A DNA stretch of 64,000 nucleotides from Candidatus Denitrolinea symbiosum (GTDB lineage: Bacteria; Chloroflexota; Anaerolineae; Anaerolineales; Villigracilaceae), in NCBI GenBank assembly GCA_017312345.1, contig BLAA01000004.1, forward strand, positions 62,001-126,000, given 5' to 3'. The notes beneath the pieces are model-generated. The model ran no database searches. It was not told the DNA's origin and was given only the letters and a program-made list of their open reading frames with translations. The translations under genes and the position numbers were made by a program. The first letter of the stretch is position 1. Every line of letters begins with the position of its first letter. Below are positions 49,505 through 57,877 of the stretch, piece by piece.

Positions 49505-50914
49505 TTACGGGTAGACGAACACCGGCGGCGCGCTTTGTAGTTTCGTGATGACAATGACCGCCAGCGGGATCAACGCGAGCAGGATCGCCTGCGCCCAGAA
49601 CGGCCATTTGCGGAAAACCAATTCGTCTTTGCCGCGCTGCTGGAACCAGTCAACCAGCAGGGACAGGATGACGGGCGCCGCGGGGCGCAGGTCGAACATC
49701 ACGCCGTCCCAGCCTTTGACGATGCGGGCGAAGAAGACGTAGGTCTGCTTCAAGTCTAACACGAAGGGGACGGTGGACGCGGCCATCAGCAGGATCAGCC
49801 AGGAGCGGGAGAGAATCCTGCGCCAGAGCGGGATCGAGGCCTCGGCCTGCGCGGGACGCGACAACATGCGGATATTCTCGAACATGATGAGCAGTCCCAT
49901 CAGCGCGCCCCAGACGAGGTGGTTCCAGTCCGCGCCGTGCCAGAGTCCGCTGATGAGCATGGTGACGAGCGGCGGAACGATGAGGTTGGGGATGTTGGCG
50001 CGGCTGGGATTCTTCCGCAAAAAGGCGCGGCTGACGGGCATGTAGATATAGTCGCGCAGCCACTGCGAGAGGCTGATGTGCCAGCGCGTCCAGAAGTCGG
50101 AGACATCTTTCGAGAAGAAGGGCGCGTTGAAGTTGCGGCTGAGCTGGATGCCGAAGAGTCCGCTCACGCCGCGCGCGATGTCGGTGTAGCCCGCGAATTG
50201 GTTGTAGAGGTAAAACATGTAGGTGACCAGCGCCCACAGCAAAACGAGCGCGCCGTGCGAAGCGGGGTCTTGAAGCGGGATGGCGGGGAGGAAGAGAGTC
50301 AGCAGGCCGCCGAGGAGGGAAGCGCGGAAGAGGCCGACCAGGATGAGGGTCAGGTTGGAGGCGAGGGCTTCGTCGTCCACCGTCCGTTTTTCGGCGAGTT
50401 GCGGCAGGAATTTGCGGGCGCGTTCCAGCGGTCCGTTCAGCAGTTTGGGGAACCAGGCCAGGTAGAGGGCGAAATCCACAAAGTTGTAGGTCGGCTTGGA
50501 AAGTTTTAAGTTGATGTCAATGAGGTAGGAAATGCCATTGAGCGCGTAGTACGACGCGCCGACGGGCAGGACGAGAAGCGGCAGGATCGTTCGCGCGTTC
50601 GAGGCGTTGATCTCCAGAACGCCTTTCAGGTATGTCCCGCCGACGAGGAACCAGAGCAGGATGCCGACGTTGAACAGGATTCCCAGCCAGAGGATGACGC
50701 GTTTCGATTTGACGGAGCGATACAGCCAATGACCGAGGCCGAAGACGATCGCAGTCTGGGCGAGGAGAAGAAGTGGATACCAGCGAAGCCAGGTACTGTA
50801 GTAGTAATACGAAGCGATTAGTAGAAAGAGATTTTGGAGGCGGCGCGGCAGGATATAGTAGATCGCCAGCGCGACCAGCACGAAAACGAGGAATTTGGCG
50901 GAGAGGATCGTCAT
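49505..50914 (-). CDS. MBOAT-family O-acyltransferase (AlgI/DltB type)
   Basis: 469 aa with about 10-12 TM helices. YALNGISYLIDINLKLSKPT, LYLAWFPKLLNGPLERARKF, YLYNQFAGYTDIARGVSGLF, NFNAPFFSKDVSDFWTRWHI, LSQWLRDYIYMPVSR and LISGLWHGADWNHLVWGALM follow the AlgI/DltB order, with the invariant His in LWHGADW. It should move the acyl chain from the ACP across the membrane to an outer hydroxyl. It ends 1 bp after the SGNH gene start side; the two genes are 1 bp apart. Confidence 0.94.
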   Translation of the reverse strand: MTILSAKFLVFVLVALAIYYILPRRLQNLFLLIASYYYYSTWLRWYPLLLLAQTAIVFGLGHWLYRSVKSKRVILWLGILFNVGILLWFLVGGTYLKGVLEINASNARTILPLLVLPVGASYYALNGISYLIDINLKLSKPTYNFVDFALYLAWFPKLLNGPLERARKFLPQLAEKRTVDDEALASNLTLILVGLFRASLLGGLLTLFLPAIPLQDPASHGALVLLWALVTYMFYLYNQFAGYTDIARGVSGLFGIQLSRNFNAPFFSKDVSDFWTRWHISLSQWLRDYIYMPVSRAFLRKNPSRANIPNLIVPPLVTMLISGLWHGADWNHLVWGALMGLLIMFENIRMLSRPAQAEASIPLWRRILSRSWLILLMAASTVPFVLDLKQTYVFFARIVKGWDGVMFDLRPAAPVILSLLVDWFQQRGKDELVFRKWPFWAQAILLALIPLAVIVITKLQSAPPVFVYP

Positions 50915-50915
50915 G

Positions 50916-52013
50916 CTAGTTCCCCTCGCTGGATGAGCGTGTCGGCAACGGACCGAGGAGGCGGGCGGCTTGCCCGCCGAGCCACTCGCTGAAAACCTCC
51001 GCGCCGACGCGGTTCAGGTGATAGAGGTCATACCAGCCCGTGTCGGGGATGGACACAGATGATTCCGCTTCGAGGAAGGGAACGCCGTGATTTTTTGCGA
51101 TGTCCCTCAGGCGCGCGTTGACTTTGTCAATGAAGGCTAGTATGCGCGCTTTGTCTGCGCGCGGCTGGCCGTGCCGGTCTTTCAGTTCGAGCAGGGCGGG
51201 GTGATAGGTCATTTCGGCGATCAAGACCTGCGCGCCCGCCTGTTGGCTGAATGAAATGAGATGTTCGAGCGCGTCGAGGTTGCGTTCGGAGACCCCGAAG
51301 TCTCCAAACTCCTTTTGCAGGTTTTTGACGAAGCCTGTTTCGACAGGCAGGGACGGGTTGACGCTCACGTCCGAGAGGGCGAACCCGTTGTCGGCGATCT
51401 CGCCGTCCCATTTGCGCGCCCCGCGCACGACCTCGCCGTAGCGCATTCCGTACGGCGCGGCGTAACTGAGGATGGTCAGCGCGCGCCAGGCGTAGGAATG
51501 TTCCGTCAGCCAGCCGTTGAGGTTGAAAGCGCCGGTCTGGTAGCGCAGCCAGTCGTTTTTGAGGTAACGTTCGTTTATATCTTGTTCGCGTCCCTCGGTG
51601 TAATCAAGAAAGGATGTGCCGATGACGACCAGCCGCGGTTGGTACTTGCGGATCAGGATCTCGCTCAGGAGGGACGTGCTCCAGATCTGCGAGCCGGTCA
51701 CGCCGAAGTTGTAGCAGTTGACTTTTTCGCCGCTGACGGTTTCGTAGGACCGCTCGAAGGCGGCGGGATCCACAGCGCGGAAGGCCTGCGAACTACCGAA
51801 GATGAAACAGTCGGGCGCGCCCTTCTCGCGGACGAATTTGTCGAGCAGGTTGAGTTGCAGTTCCAGTTGGGTGTGATTGATCCCGTACGCCTGATAGGGA
51901 ATCTGCGCCTGGACGAAGGGCGTGCGGGCCGTCATTTCCGCCAGGATGCAGATAACCACGAAGAGAATCGCCGCGGTCGCCAGCATGGAACCGCGCGGAC
52001 GGGTGATTTTCAT
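50916..52013 (-). CDS. Membrane-anchored SGNH-like protein, DltD/AlgX-type partner of MBOAT
   Basis: 365 aa. One N-terminal TM helix (MLATAAILFVVICILAEM) places the rest outside. DCFIFGSSQAFRAVDPAAFE holds a GSS block I (Ser74/75), YNFGVTGSQIW a block II Gly, and WYDLYHLNRVGAEVFSEWL the DxxH dyad (Asp329, His332). That is the layout of DltD and AlgX/PatB-like enzymes that finish acyl transfer outside the cell. Start 52013 is the one before the TM helix; an ATG 15 codons upstream is possible. It is first in the cassette. Confidence 0.85.
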   Translation of the reverse strand: MKITRPRGSMLATAAILFVVICILAEMTARTPFVQAQIPYQAYGINHTQLELQLNLLDKFVREKGAPDCFIFGSSQAFRAVDPAAFERSYETVSGEKVNCYNFGVTGSQIWSTSLLSEILIRKYQPRLVVIGTSFLDYTEGREQDINERYLKNDWLRYQTGAFNLNGWLTEHSYAWRALTILSYAAPYGMRYGEVVRGARKWDGEIADNGFALSDVSVNPSLPVETGFVKNLQKEFGDFGVSERNLDALEHLISFSQQAGAQVLIAEMTYHPALLELKDRHGQPRADKARILAFIDKVNARLRDIAKNHGVPFLEAESSVSIPDTGWYDLYHLNRVGAEVFSEWLGGQAARLLGPLPTRSSSEGN

Positions 52014-52128
52014 CGAAACGCGTTGTTCGTATCGTATCAAAACGCTTCCTCCAGCCATTTAAGCCCCCCCATTCTACTCGATAAACGGGGAAGGGAGAGA
52101 GGATGGGCGTAAAAAACGGGCGGAATGC
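52014..52128. other. Upstream region of the acylation cassette, cut by IS copy A
   Basis: 115 bp. No terminator or clear promoter. The left IS end is at 52129, so a native promoter may have been displaced. Confidence 0.5.
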
Positions 52129-53550
52129 GTTAGTGTAAACTTGTTTCTGTAAAATTTGCCAAAAAGGTAGGTCTGGTATATTCTTTCGGAAAGCTCAACT
52201 TCAGAAAGGATAGAGACCATGACCTACCAAAATGATTGTACCTTACCAAACGAAGTTTTGGAGCAGATCAGCGAGCAAGGCTTGGATTACTTGCCCGAGT
52301 TGATGCGCGTCATCGTCAATGCGGCGATGAAAGCGGAGCGACAGCAATACCTGGGAGTGGCGCCTTACGAACGCTCGGAACAGCGACGCGACCAAGCCAA
52401 CGGGTTCAAGCCGAAAACAGTGCGGACGCGCATGGGCGCGATTGAATTTGCCGTTCCGCAAGTGCGGACTGGGGATTATTATCCACAAGCGCTGGAAAAA
52501 GGGTTGCGTAGTGAACGCGCCCTGACGATGGCGTTAGCCGAGATGTATGTGCAAGGGACCTCGACCCGCAAAGTGAATGCCATTGTCGAGAAGTTGTGCG
52601 GCAGCCAGGTATCGAGCAGTCTGGTGAGCAAGGCCACCTCGGAGTTGGATGTCTTGCTGGAAGCCTGGCAGAATCGACCGTTGGGAGAAATCCGCTACCT
52701 GTTTTTGGATGCCCGCTACGAGAAAGTGCGGATGGATGGACAGGTGGTAGATGCGGCCGTTTTGATCGCCCAGGCAGTGGATCCACTCGGCAAACGGAGG
52801 ATTTTGGGCGTGAGGATAGGTCTGGGTGAGGCCGAAATCTTCTGGCGCGCCTTCCTGCAAAGCCTGATCCAGCGCGGCCTGAGCGGTGTGCGTCTGATTA
52901 CCAGCGACGCTCACGCTGGTTTGCGGCAAGCGTTGCGGGCGGTGTTTGGAGGCGTTCTCTGGCAGCGCTGCCAATACCATCTGCAACAGAATGCAACCAG
53001 CTACGTTCCTCGCCGCGAGATGTTGACAGAAGTGGCCGCGGACATTCGCAGAGTGTTCAATGCCCCCGACCGTCCGACGGCCGAAGCCTACTTGAAGCAA
53101 ACGGTTCAAAAGTATGCTCAAAGCGCTTCCCGCCTGGCGGACTGGATGGAAACCAACCTGCCCGAAGGACTGACCGTGTTCGCCTTTCCCGAAGCGCACC
53201 GCAGGAAACTGCGCACCAACAACACCCAGGAACGCTTGAACCGCGAAATTGGACGGCGCACCAACGTGGTGAGCATCTTTCCCAATGAAGCCGCCTGTTT
53301 GCGTTTGGTGAGCGCCATCCTGATGGAACAGGATGAGGAATGGCAGATGGGTCGAGTCTATCTTTCGATGGACGAAAACCCTCCTCCTAAATGAAAACGA
53401 GAACAGCCTTTTTGAGAAGCGCCGTTCCCGTTTCCGTTGGGGTGCGCTCATTTTACCCGAACTTTGTCTTCCCAGAGCCCCTTCTCCGTTTTTGGGACTC
53501 TCCTTCCGAGGAAAGCCAGATCACTTTTACAGAAAAATCCTTGCACTATC
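52129..53550 (+). mobile_element. IS256-family element, copy A
   Basis: 1422 bp by comparing the two copies; ends GTTAGTG and, inverted, GATAGTG. Imperfect terminal inverted repeats of about 24 bp (TAGTGYAA... ending in TTTCTGTAAAA on both sides). One transposase gene. No target duplication is visible (left flank GGAATGC, right flank AATTTAC). Confidence 0.92.
52219..53394 (+). CDS. IS256-family (Mutator-like) transposase, copy A
   Basis: 391 aa. FLDARYEKVR gives the first Asp, LITSDAHAGLRQALRAVFGG the second with the C/D-block, and NNTQERLNREIGRRTNVVSI the Glu of the DDE set. CQYHLQQNA matches the C/DxxH motif. AAAGGAT precedes the ATG. The protein is identical in sequence to copy B. Confidence 0.95.
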   Translation: MTYQNDCTLPNEVLEQISEQGLDYLPELMRVIVNAAMKAERQQYLGVAPYERSEQRRDQANGFKPKTVRTRMGAIEFAVPQVRTGDYYPQALEKGLRSERALTMALAEMYVQGTSTRKVNAIVEKLCGSQVSSSLVSKATSELDVLLEAWQNRPLGEIRYLFLDARYEKVRMDGQVVDAAVLIAQAVDPLGKRRILGVRIGLGEAEIFWRAFLQSLIQRGLSGVRLITSDAHAGLRQALRAVFGGVLWQRCQYHLQQNATSYVPRREMLTEVAADIRRVFNAPDRPTAEAYLKQTVQKYAQSASRLADWMETNLPEGLTVFAFPEAHRRKLRTNNTQERLNREIGRRTNVVSIFPNEAACLRLVSAILMEQDEEWQMGRVYLSMDENPPPK

Positions 53551-53929
53551 AATTTACATAGACTTCCATTTTCTTTTCTTTACATCTGAGAATCAAAACA
53601 GGCAAAGGCGTATCTAGCCATGCTTCAATGTAGTTCTCGGCTTTCAATGCAAGAACAACTGTTGTTGAATTATCAAATTCCGACTCGCTGGTAGAAACTT
53701 TCCATTTTCCTGTAGGCTGTAGAGACCTACTATCTATTGTAGGCGTAATTAGTGAGTGCGGATTTGTGGCTGTTGCAAGTACTTGATTATTTAATATAAT
53801 AACAGCTGCAATAACACAGATTACGCCGATAATCCCTACTACCAAAACAGATCCAATAATCCATAAATTCCTGTTGGCATTTTTGTTTTTTGATGCCCGA
53901 GCTTTATTAGGAATAGGCTTATTCTCCAT
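53549..53929 (-). pseudogene. N-terminal half of an IS-split gene (VasI-like domain protein)
   Basis: 126 aa. A cytosolic KNKN-rich start, one TM helix (LWIIGSVLVVGIIGVICVIA), then GKWKVSTSESEFDNSTTVVL and PVLILRCKEKKMEVYV, the first half of the domain found in VasI and related envelope proteins (W.v....D.s..v.l.l...LilRC). The stop codon forms exactly at the IS copy A junction. The other half lies past copy B on the opposite strand, so the segment was inverted. AT-rich relative to the surroundings. Confidence 0.8.
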
Positions 53930-53961
53930 GGGAACACTTTTTAAATCTTTTGGGTATTTTG

Positions 53962-55383
53962 GATAGTGCAAGGATTTTTCTGTAAAAGTGATCTGGCTTT
54001 CCTCGGAAGGAGAGTCCCAAAAACGGAGAAGGGGCTCTGGGAAGACAAAGTTCGGGTAAAATGAGCGCACCCCAACGGAAACGGGAACGGCGCTTCTCAA
54101 AAAGGCTGTTCTCGTTTTCATTTAGGAGGAGGGTTTTCGTCCATCGAAAGATAGACTCGACCCATCTGCCATTCCTCATCCTGTTCCATCAGGATGGCGC
54201 TCACCAAACGCAAACAGGCGGCTTCATTGGGAAAGATGCTCACCACGTTGGTGCGCCGTCCAATTTCGCGGTTCAAGCGTTCCTGGGTGTTGTTGGTGCG
54301 CAGTTTCCTGCGGTGCGCTTCGGGAAAGGCGAACACGGTCAGTCCTTCGGGCAGGTTGGTTTCCATCCAGTCCGCCAGGCGGGAAGCGCTTTGAGCATAC
54401 TTTTGAACCGTTTGCTTCAAGTAGGCTTCGGCCGTCGGACGGTCGGGGGCATTGAACACTCTGCGAATGTCCGCGGCCACTTCTGTCAACATCTCGCGGC
54501 GAGGAACGTAGCTGGTTGCATTCTGTTGCAGATGGTATTGGCAGCGCTGCCAGAGAACGCCTCCAAACACCGCCCGCAACGCTTGCCGCAAACCAGCGTG
54601 AGCGTCGCTGGTAATCAGACGCACACCGCTCAGGCCGCGCTGGATCAGGCTTTGCAGGAAGGCGCGCCAGAAGATTTCGGCCTCACCCAGACCTATCCTC
54701 ACGCCCAAAATCCTCCGTTTGCCGAGTGGATCCACTGCCTGGGCGATCAAAACGGCCGCATCTACCACCTGTCCATCCATCCGCACTTTCTCGTAGCGGG
54801 CATCCAAAAACAGGTAGCGGATTTCTCCCAACGGTCGATTCTGCCAGGCTTCCAGCAAGACATCCAACTCCGAGGTGGCCTTGCTCACCAGACTGCTCGA
54901 TACCTGGCTGCCGCACAACTTCTCGACAATGGCATTCACTTTGCGGGTCGAGGTCCCTTGCACATACATCTCGGCTAACGCCATCGTCAGGGCGCGTTCA
55001 CTACGCAACCCTTTTTCCAGCGCTTGTGGATAATAATCCCCAGTCCGCACTTGCGGAACGGCAAATTCAATCGCGCCCATGCGCGTCCGCACTGTTTTCG
55101 GCTTGAACCCGTTGGCTTGGTCGCGTCGCTGTTCCGAGCGTTCGTAAGGCGCCACTCCCAGGTATTGCTGTCGCTCCGCTTTCATCGCCGCATTGACGAT
55201 GACGCGCATCAACTCGGGCAAGTAATCCAAGCCTTGCTCGCTGATCTGCTCCAAAACTTCGTTTGGTAAGGTACAATCATTTTGGTAGGTCATGGTCTCT
55301 ATCCTTTCTGAAGTTGAGCTTTCCGAAAGAATATACCAGACCTACCTTTTTGGCAAATTTTACAGAAACAAGTTTACACTAAC
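53962..55383 (-). mobile_element. IS256-family element, copy B, inverted
   Basis: 1422 bp, same ends and same length as copy A in the opposite orientation. No target duplication (flanks TATTTTG and TGGGAAA). Confidence 0.92.
54118..55293 (-). CDS. IS256-family (Mutator-like) transposase, copy B
   Basis: 391 aa, identical to the copy A protein, intact. The near-perfect identity indicates a recent transposition or gene conversion. Confidence 0.95.
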   Translation of the reverse strand: MTYQNDCTLPNEVLEQISEQGLDYLPELMRVIVNAAMKAERQQYLGVAPYERSEQRRDQANGFKPKTVRTRMGAIEFAVPQVRTGDYYPQALEKGLRSERALTMALAEMYVQGTSTRKVNAIVEKLCGSQVSSSLVSKATSELDVLLEAWQNRPLGEIRYLFLDARYEKVRMDGQVVDAAVLIAQAVDPLGKRRILGVRIGLGEAEIFWRAFLQSLIQRGLSGVRLITSDAHAGLRQALRAVFGGVLWQRCQYHLQQNATSYVPRREMLTEVAADIRRVFNAPDRPTAEAYLKQTVQKYAQSASRLADWMETNLPEGLTVFAFPEAHRRKLRTNNTQERLNREIGRRTNVVSIFPNEAACLRLVSAILMEQDEEWQMGRVYLSMDENPPPK

Positions 55384-55570
55384 TGGGAAAGCTCTATTTT
55401 TCCGCGATCCTTATGGCATGATTGTTTCTATGTTACAAAGTAAGGAAATGGTTTTTGGGTTTACTCCGTTTAATGCGGATCCAGTAGTTACAACATTCGA
55501 TTTACGCGGATTAGTGGACGTAATTGGGCCGCTGAAACAAAGTTGCGATTGGAACGGCGAGCCTAAATAA
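55384..55570 (+). pseudogene. C-terminal half of the IS-split gene (VasI-like domain)
   Basis: About 62 aa up to the TAA. GKALFFRDPYGMIVSMLQSK, MVFGFTPFNADPVVTTFDLR and GLVDVIGPLKQSCDW match the second half of the domain (tpf...tFdl.Gl...i.pl...C.W). Joined to the N-terminal half it would give one protein of about 190 aa, with roughly 25 residues missing at the joint. No start of its own. Confidence 0.75.
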
Positions 55571-55662
55571 CTTACAATAATTGATTCCATGTCTGCCCGA
55601 TAGCAGATAATGTCAGTCGTGGAATGGGTTCTTGGTCAAAACCTGAAGGAATATTCAATTTT

Positions 55663-56268
55663 ATGAACGATACAAGCAAGGAAGTTCTTGAAACTGTTGT
55701 TGAAATAGTAGAGAATTTGGAGACCTTTTCTTTTGATGAGCATGTCAAAAAAACTGGCTTGGGATTTAATGCCTGTCGAGATGATAATGATGAATGGATA
55801 ATTAATTTTAGTCTGCCAAAAGACGAAAAATTACAGGCTTTTCTTTTTCGATTTCGGCTGTTTATTCAACGGAACGAGCCAATATCTTTTTACAACTTAA
55901 GAAATTTATTTTCTGACTCAACTCTATCAGGCTCTTGGAAGAATGGCGTTGAGGCAGCTATTCAATCTTTTGAGGATTATAGCAAGGCTTATCCAATAGG
56001 TATTGAAAAGGAATTCTTTGGGAAACTTCCAACAAATGGGGAGGTTTTAGATGTGGTTTTGAATGGTGGTTTTGGTCACACAGGCTTAAATCCGAAATAT
56101 AAGCACAAGCGTCAAACTTTTCAAAAATGGGCTTGTGATGAAATTAGAGGAAGTGTCTTGTTTCAAATTTTTACTCAAATAGTTTTGATAATTTATCAAC
56201 TGTTAATTTCGATCTCCGAATTATGTAAAATTGAATTGGAAAATTCTAAGGTAATTAGGAGTCTTTAG
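55663..56268 (+). CDS. AT-rich hypothetical protein next to the IS pair
   Basis: 201 aa. Mostly helical with a hydrophobic C-terminal segment (SVLFQIFTQIVLIIYQLLIS). Readable blocks are DDNDEWIINFSLPKDEKLQA, LFRFRLFIQRNEPISFYNLR and HTGLNPKYKHKRQTFQKWAC. The base composition is strikingly more AT-rich than in neighbouring genes, as in the split gene next to it, so both probably came in by transfer. ATG 55663 is preferred; ATG 55624 in the same frame is possible. I do not recognise the family. Confidence 0.6.
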   Translation: MNDTSKEVLETVVEIVENLETFSFDEHVKKTGLGFNACRDDNDEWIINFSLPKDEKLQAFLFRFRLFIQRNEPISFYNLRNLFSDSTLSGSWKNGVEAAIQSFEDYSKAYPIGIEKEFFGKLPTNGEVLDVVLNGGFGHTGLNPKYKHKRQTFQKWACDEIRGSVLFQIFTQIVLIIYQLLISISELCKIELENSKVIRSL

Positions 56269-56332
56269 ATTTGCGTGTCATTCAACATAGTACACACTTG
56301 ACCACAGCCGACATGCTTTACCCCCTCAAATC

Positions 56333-56370
56333 AGACAGACCGCCATCGCAAGGATGGCGGTCTGTCTTTC
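56333..56370. terminator. Terminator at the end of the zwf operon
   Basis: Perfect 15-bp stem AGACAGACCGCCATC/GATGGCGGTCTGTCT, 5-nt loop, just past the zwf stop. Confidence 0.85.
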
Positions 56371-56373
56371 AAC

Positions 56374-57825
56374 CTACCCGTTGATCCACTGCCGCCCGTC
56401 GCGGGCGAGGAGCGCGTCCGCTTCGGCGGGACCCCAGCTGTTTGGAGTGTACGTCCCCAGCGGTGGATTCCCCTGCGTCTCCCACGCCTGGAGGATGGGG
56501 TCCATGATTCCCCAAGCAGTCTCCGTCTCGTCGGCGCGGGTGAAGAGCGCGGCGTCCCCCTGGAGCGCGTCGAGCAGGAGACGCTCGTATGCTTCGGGGA
56601 TGGCGGTCGGACCGAAAGCCTCCGCGTAGTGGAACTCCATGTCCACCGAGCGCGTCTCGGCGACGGTGTCGGGCGCTTTCGCCTCGAAGCGCAGGTGGAT
56701 GCCCTCGTCGGGCTGGATGTATAGCATGAGCATGTTGGGAGCCGTCTTTTGTTCGGACGTCATCGGGAACATCGCCAGCGGCGGCTCCTTGAAGCGGATG
56801 ACGATCTGGGATAATTTTTCGGCGAGATTCTTTCCCGAACGCAGATAGAACGGGACTCCCTGCCAGCGCCAGTTGTTGACGAAGAGCCGGAGCGCCGCGT
56901 ACGTCGGGGTGACCGAGTCCGGCTTGACGTCCGGCTCGCTCCGATACCCGTCGTATTGCGCGCGGACGGTGTTTACGGCCACCTGCGCGGGCGTCATCGG
57001 CTCGATGGCGGTCAGCGCTTTGACCTTTTCGTTCCGCAGCGCGGTGGCGTTGAACGACGACGGCGGCTCCATCGCCACGAGGGTGGTCAGTTGCAGCAGG
57101 TGATTTTGGAACATGTCGCGCAGCACGCCGACGGAGTCGTAGTATCCCCCGCGGTGTTCCACGCCGACTTTTTCCGACACGGTGATCTGCACATGGTCAA
57201 TGTAGTTGCGGTTCCAGATCGGCTCGAAGATGGTGTTGGCGAAGCGCGTGAACAGGATGTTCTGGACGGTCTCCTTGCCGAGGTAGTGGTCAATGCGGTA
57301 GATCTGATTCTCGTTCAACACTTTGTGGACCTGCTGGTTGAGCGCCCGCGCCGATTCGAGGTCGGAGCCGAACGGTTTTTCCATCACCACGCGCCGCCAG
57401 CCGCCGTCTTCCTGAAGATGCCCCGTCAGCCCGAGCAGGTCAATGATGTTCGGCACGAGCAGGGGAGGCACCGCCATGTAAAAGAGACGGTCCGCCGCGC
57501 CGCCCTCCAGCGCGGGCATGCGCTCCATCAGTTTCTTGAAATCGGCCAGGTCGGTGTAACGTCCCTGCTGGTAATATAAATCCTGGGAGAAAAGTCCCCA
57601 TTCCTCATCCGTATATTTGAAGCTGGCGAATTGCTTCATTCCGTCCAGCAGATGCTGGCGGAAGGTCTCGTCGGTGAAGGGCGAGTTGGCGAATCCGATG
57701 ATGTTCAATTTCTTCGGCGTCTTGCGTTTGCGGAAGAGATTGAAGAGCGAGGGGATCAGTTTGCGCTGGGTCAGGTCTCCCGACGCGCCGAAGATGATGA
57801 TGGAAGTGGGGTTTGATTTCGCCAT
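56374..57825 (-). CDS. zwf: Glucose-6-phosphate 1-dehydrogenase
   Basis: 483 aa. First step of the oxidative pentose phosphate route, making NADPH. IIIFGASGDLTQRKLIPSLF is the NADP site and RIDHYLGKETVQNILFTRFA the catalytic motif; YIDHVQITVSEKVGVEHRGG follows. Full length. It is last of four genes with plsC-like, pgl and gnd, spaced 52 bp after gnd. Confidence 0.97.
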   Translation of the reverse strand: MAKSNPTSIIIFGASGDLTQRKLIPSLFNLFRKRKTPKKLNIIGFANSPFTDETFRQHLLDGMKQFASFKYTDEEWGLFSQDLYYQQGRYTDLADFKKLMERMPALEGGAADRLFYMAVPPLLVPNIIDLLGLTGHLQEDGGWRRVVMEKPFGSDLESARALNQQVHKVLNENQIYRIDHYLGKETVQNILFTRFANTIFEPIWNRNYIDHVQITVSEKVGVEHRGGYYDSVGVLRDMFQNHLLQLTTLVAMEPPSSFNATALRNEKVKALTAIEPMTPAQVAVNTVRAQYDGYRSEPDVKPDSVTPTYAALRLFVNNWRWQGVPFYLRSGKNLAEKLSQIVIRFKEPPLAMFPMTSEQKTAPNMLMLYIQPDEGIHLRFEAKAPDTVAETRSVDMEFHYAEAFGPTAIPEAYERLLLDALQGDAALFTRADETETAWGIMDPILQAWETQGNPPLGTYTPNSWGPAEADALLARDGRQWING

Positions 57826-57877
57826 AGTTTAGATCACCTTTGCTGGAAAGACGCTTTAAATTCACGCGGATTCGAGA

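Noticed and set aside
52534..53451. A 305-codon antisense frame inside the IS, repeated at 54061-54978
   Set aside because: It exists twice only because the IS does; it lies opposite the transposase and has no RBS.
52129..55383. Composite transposon carrying a cargo gene
   Set aside because: The segment between the IS copies holds only half of a gene whose other half is outside, and no outer target duplication is seen. Insertion plus inversion explains it better.
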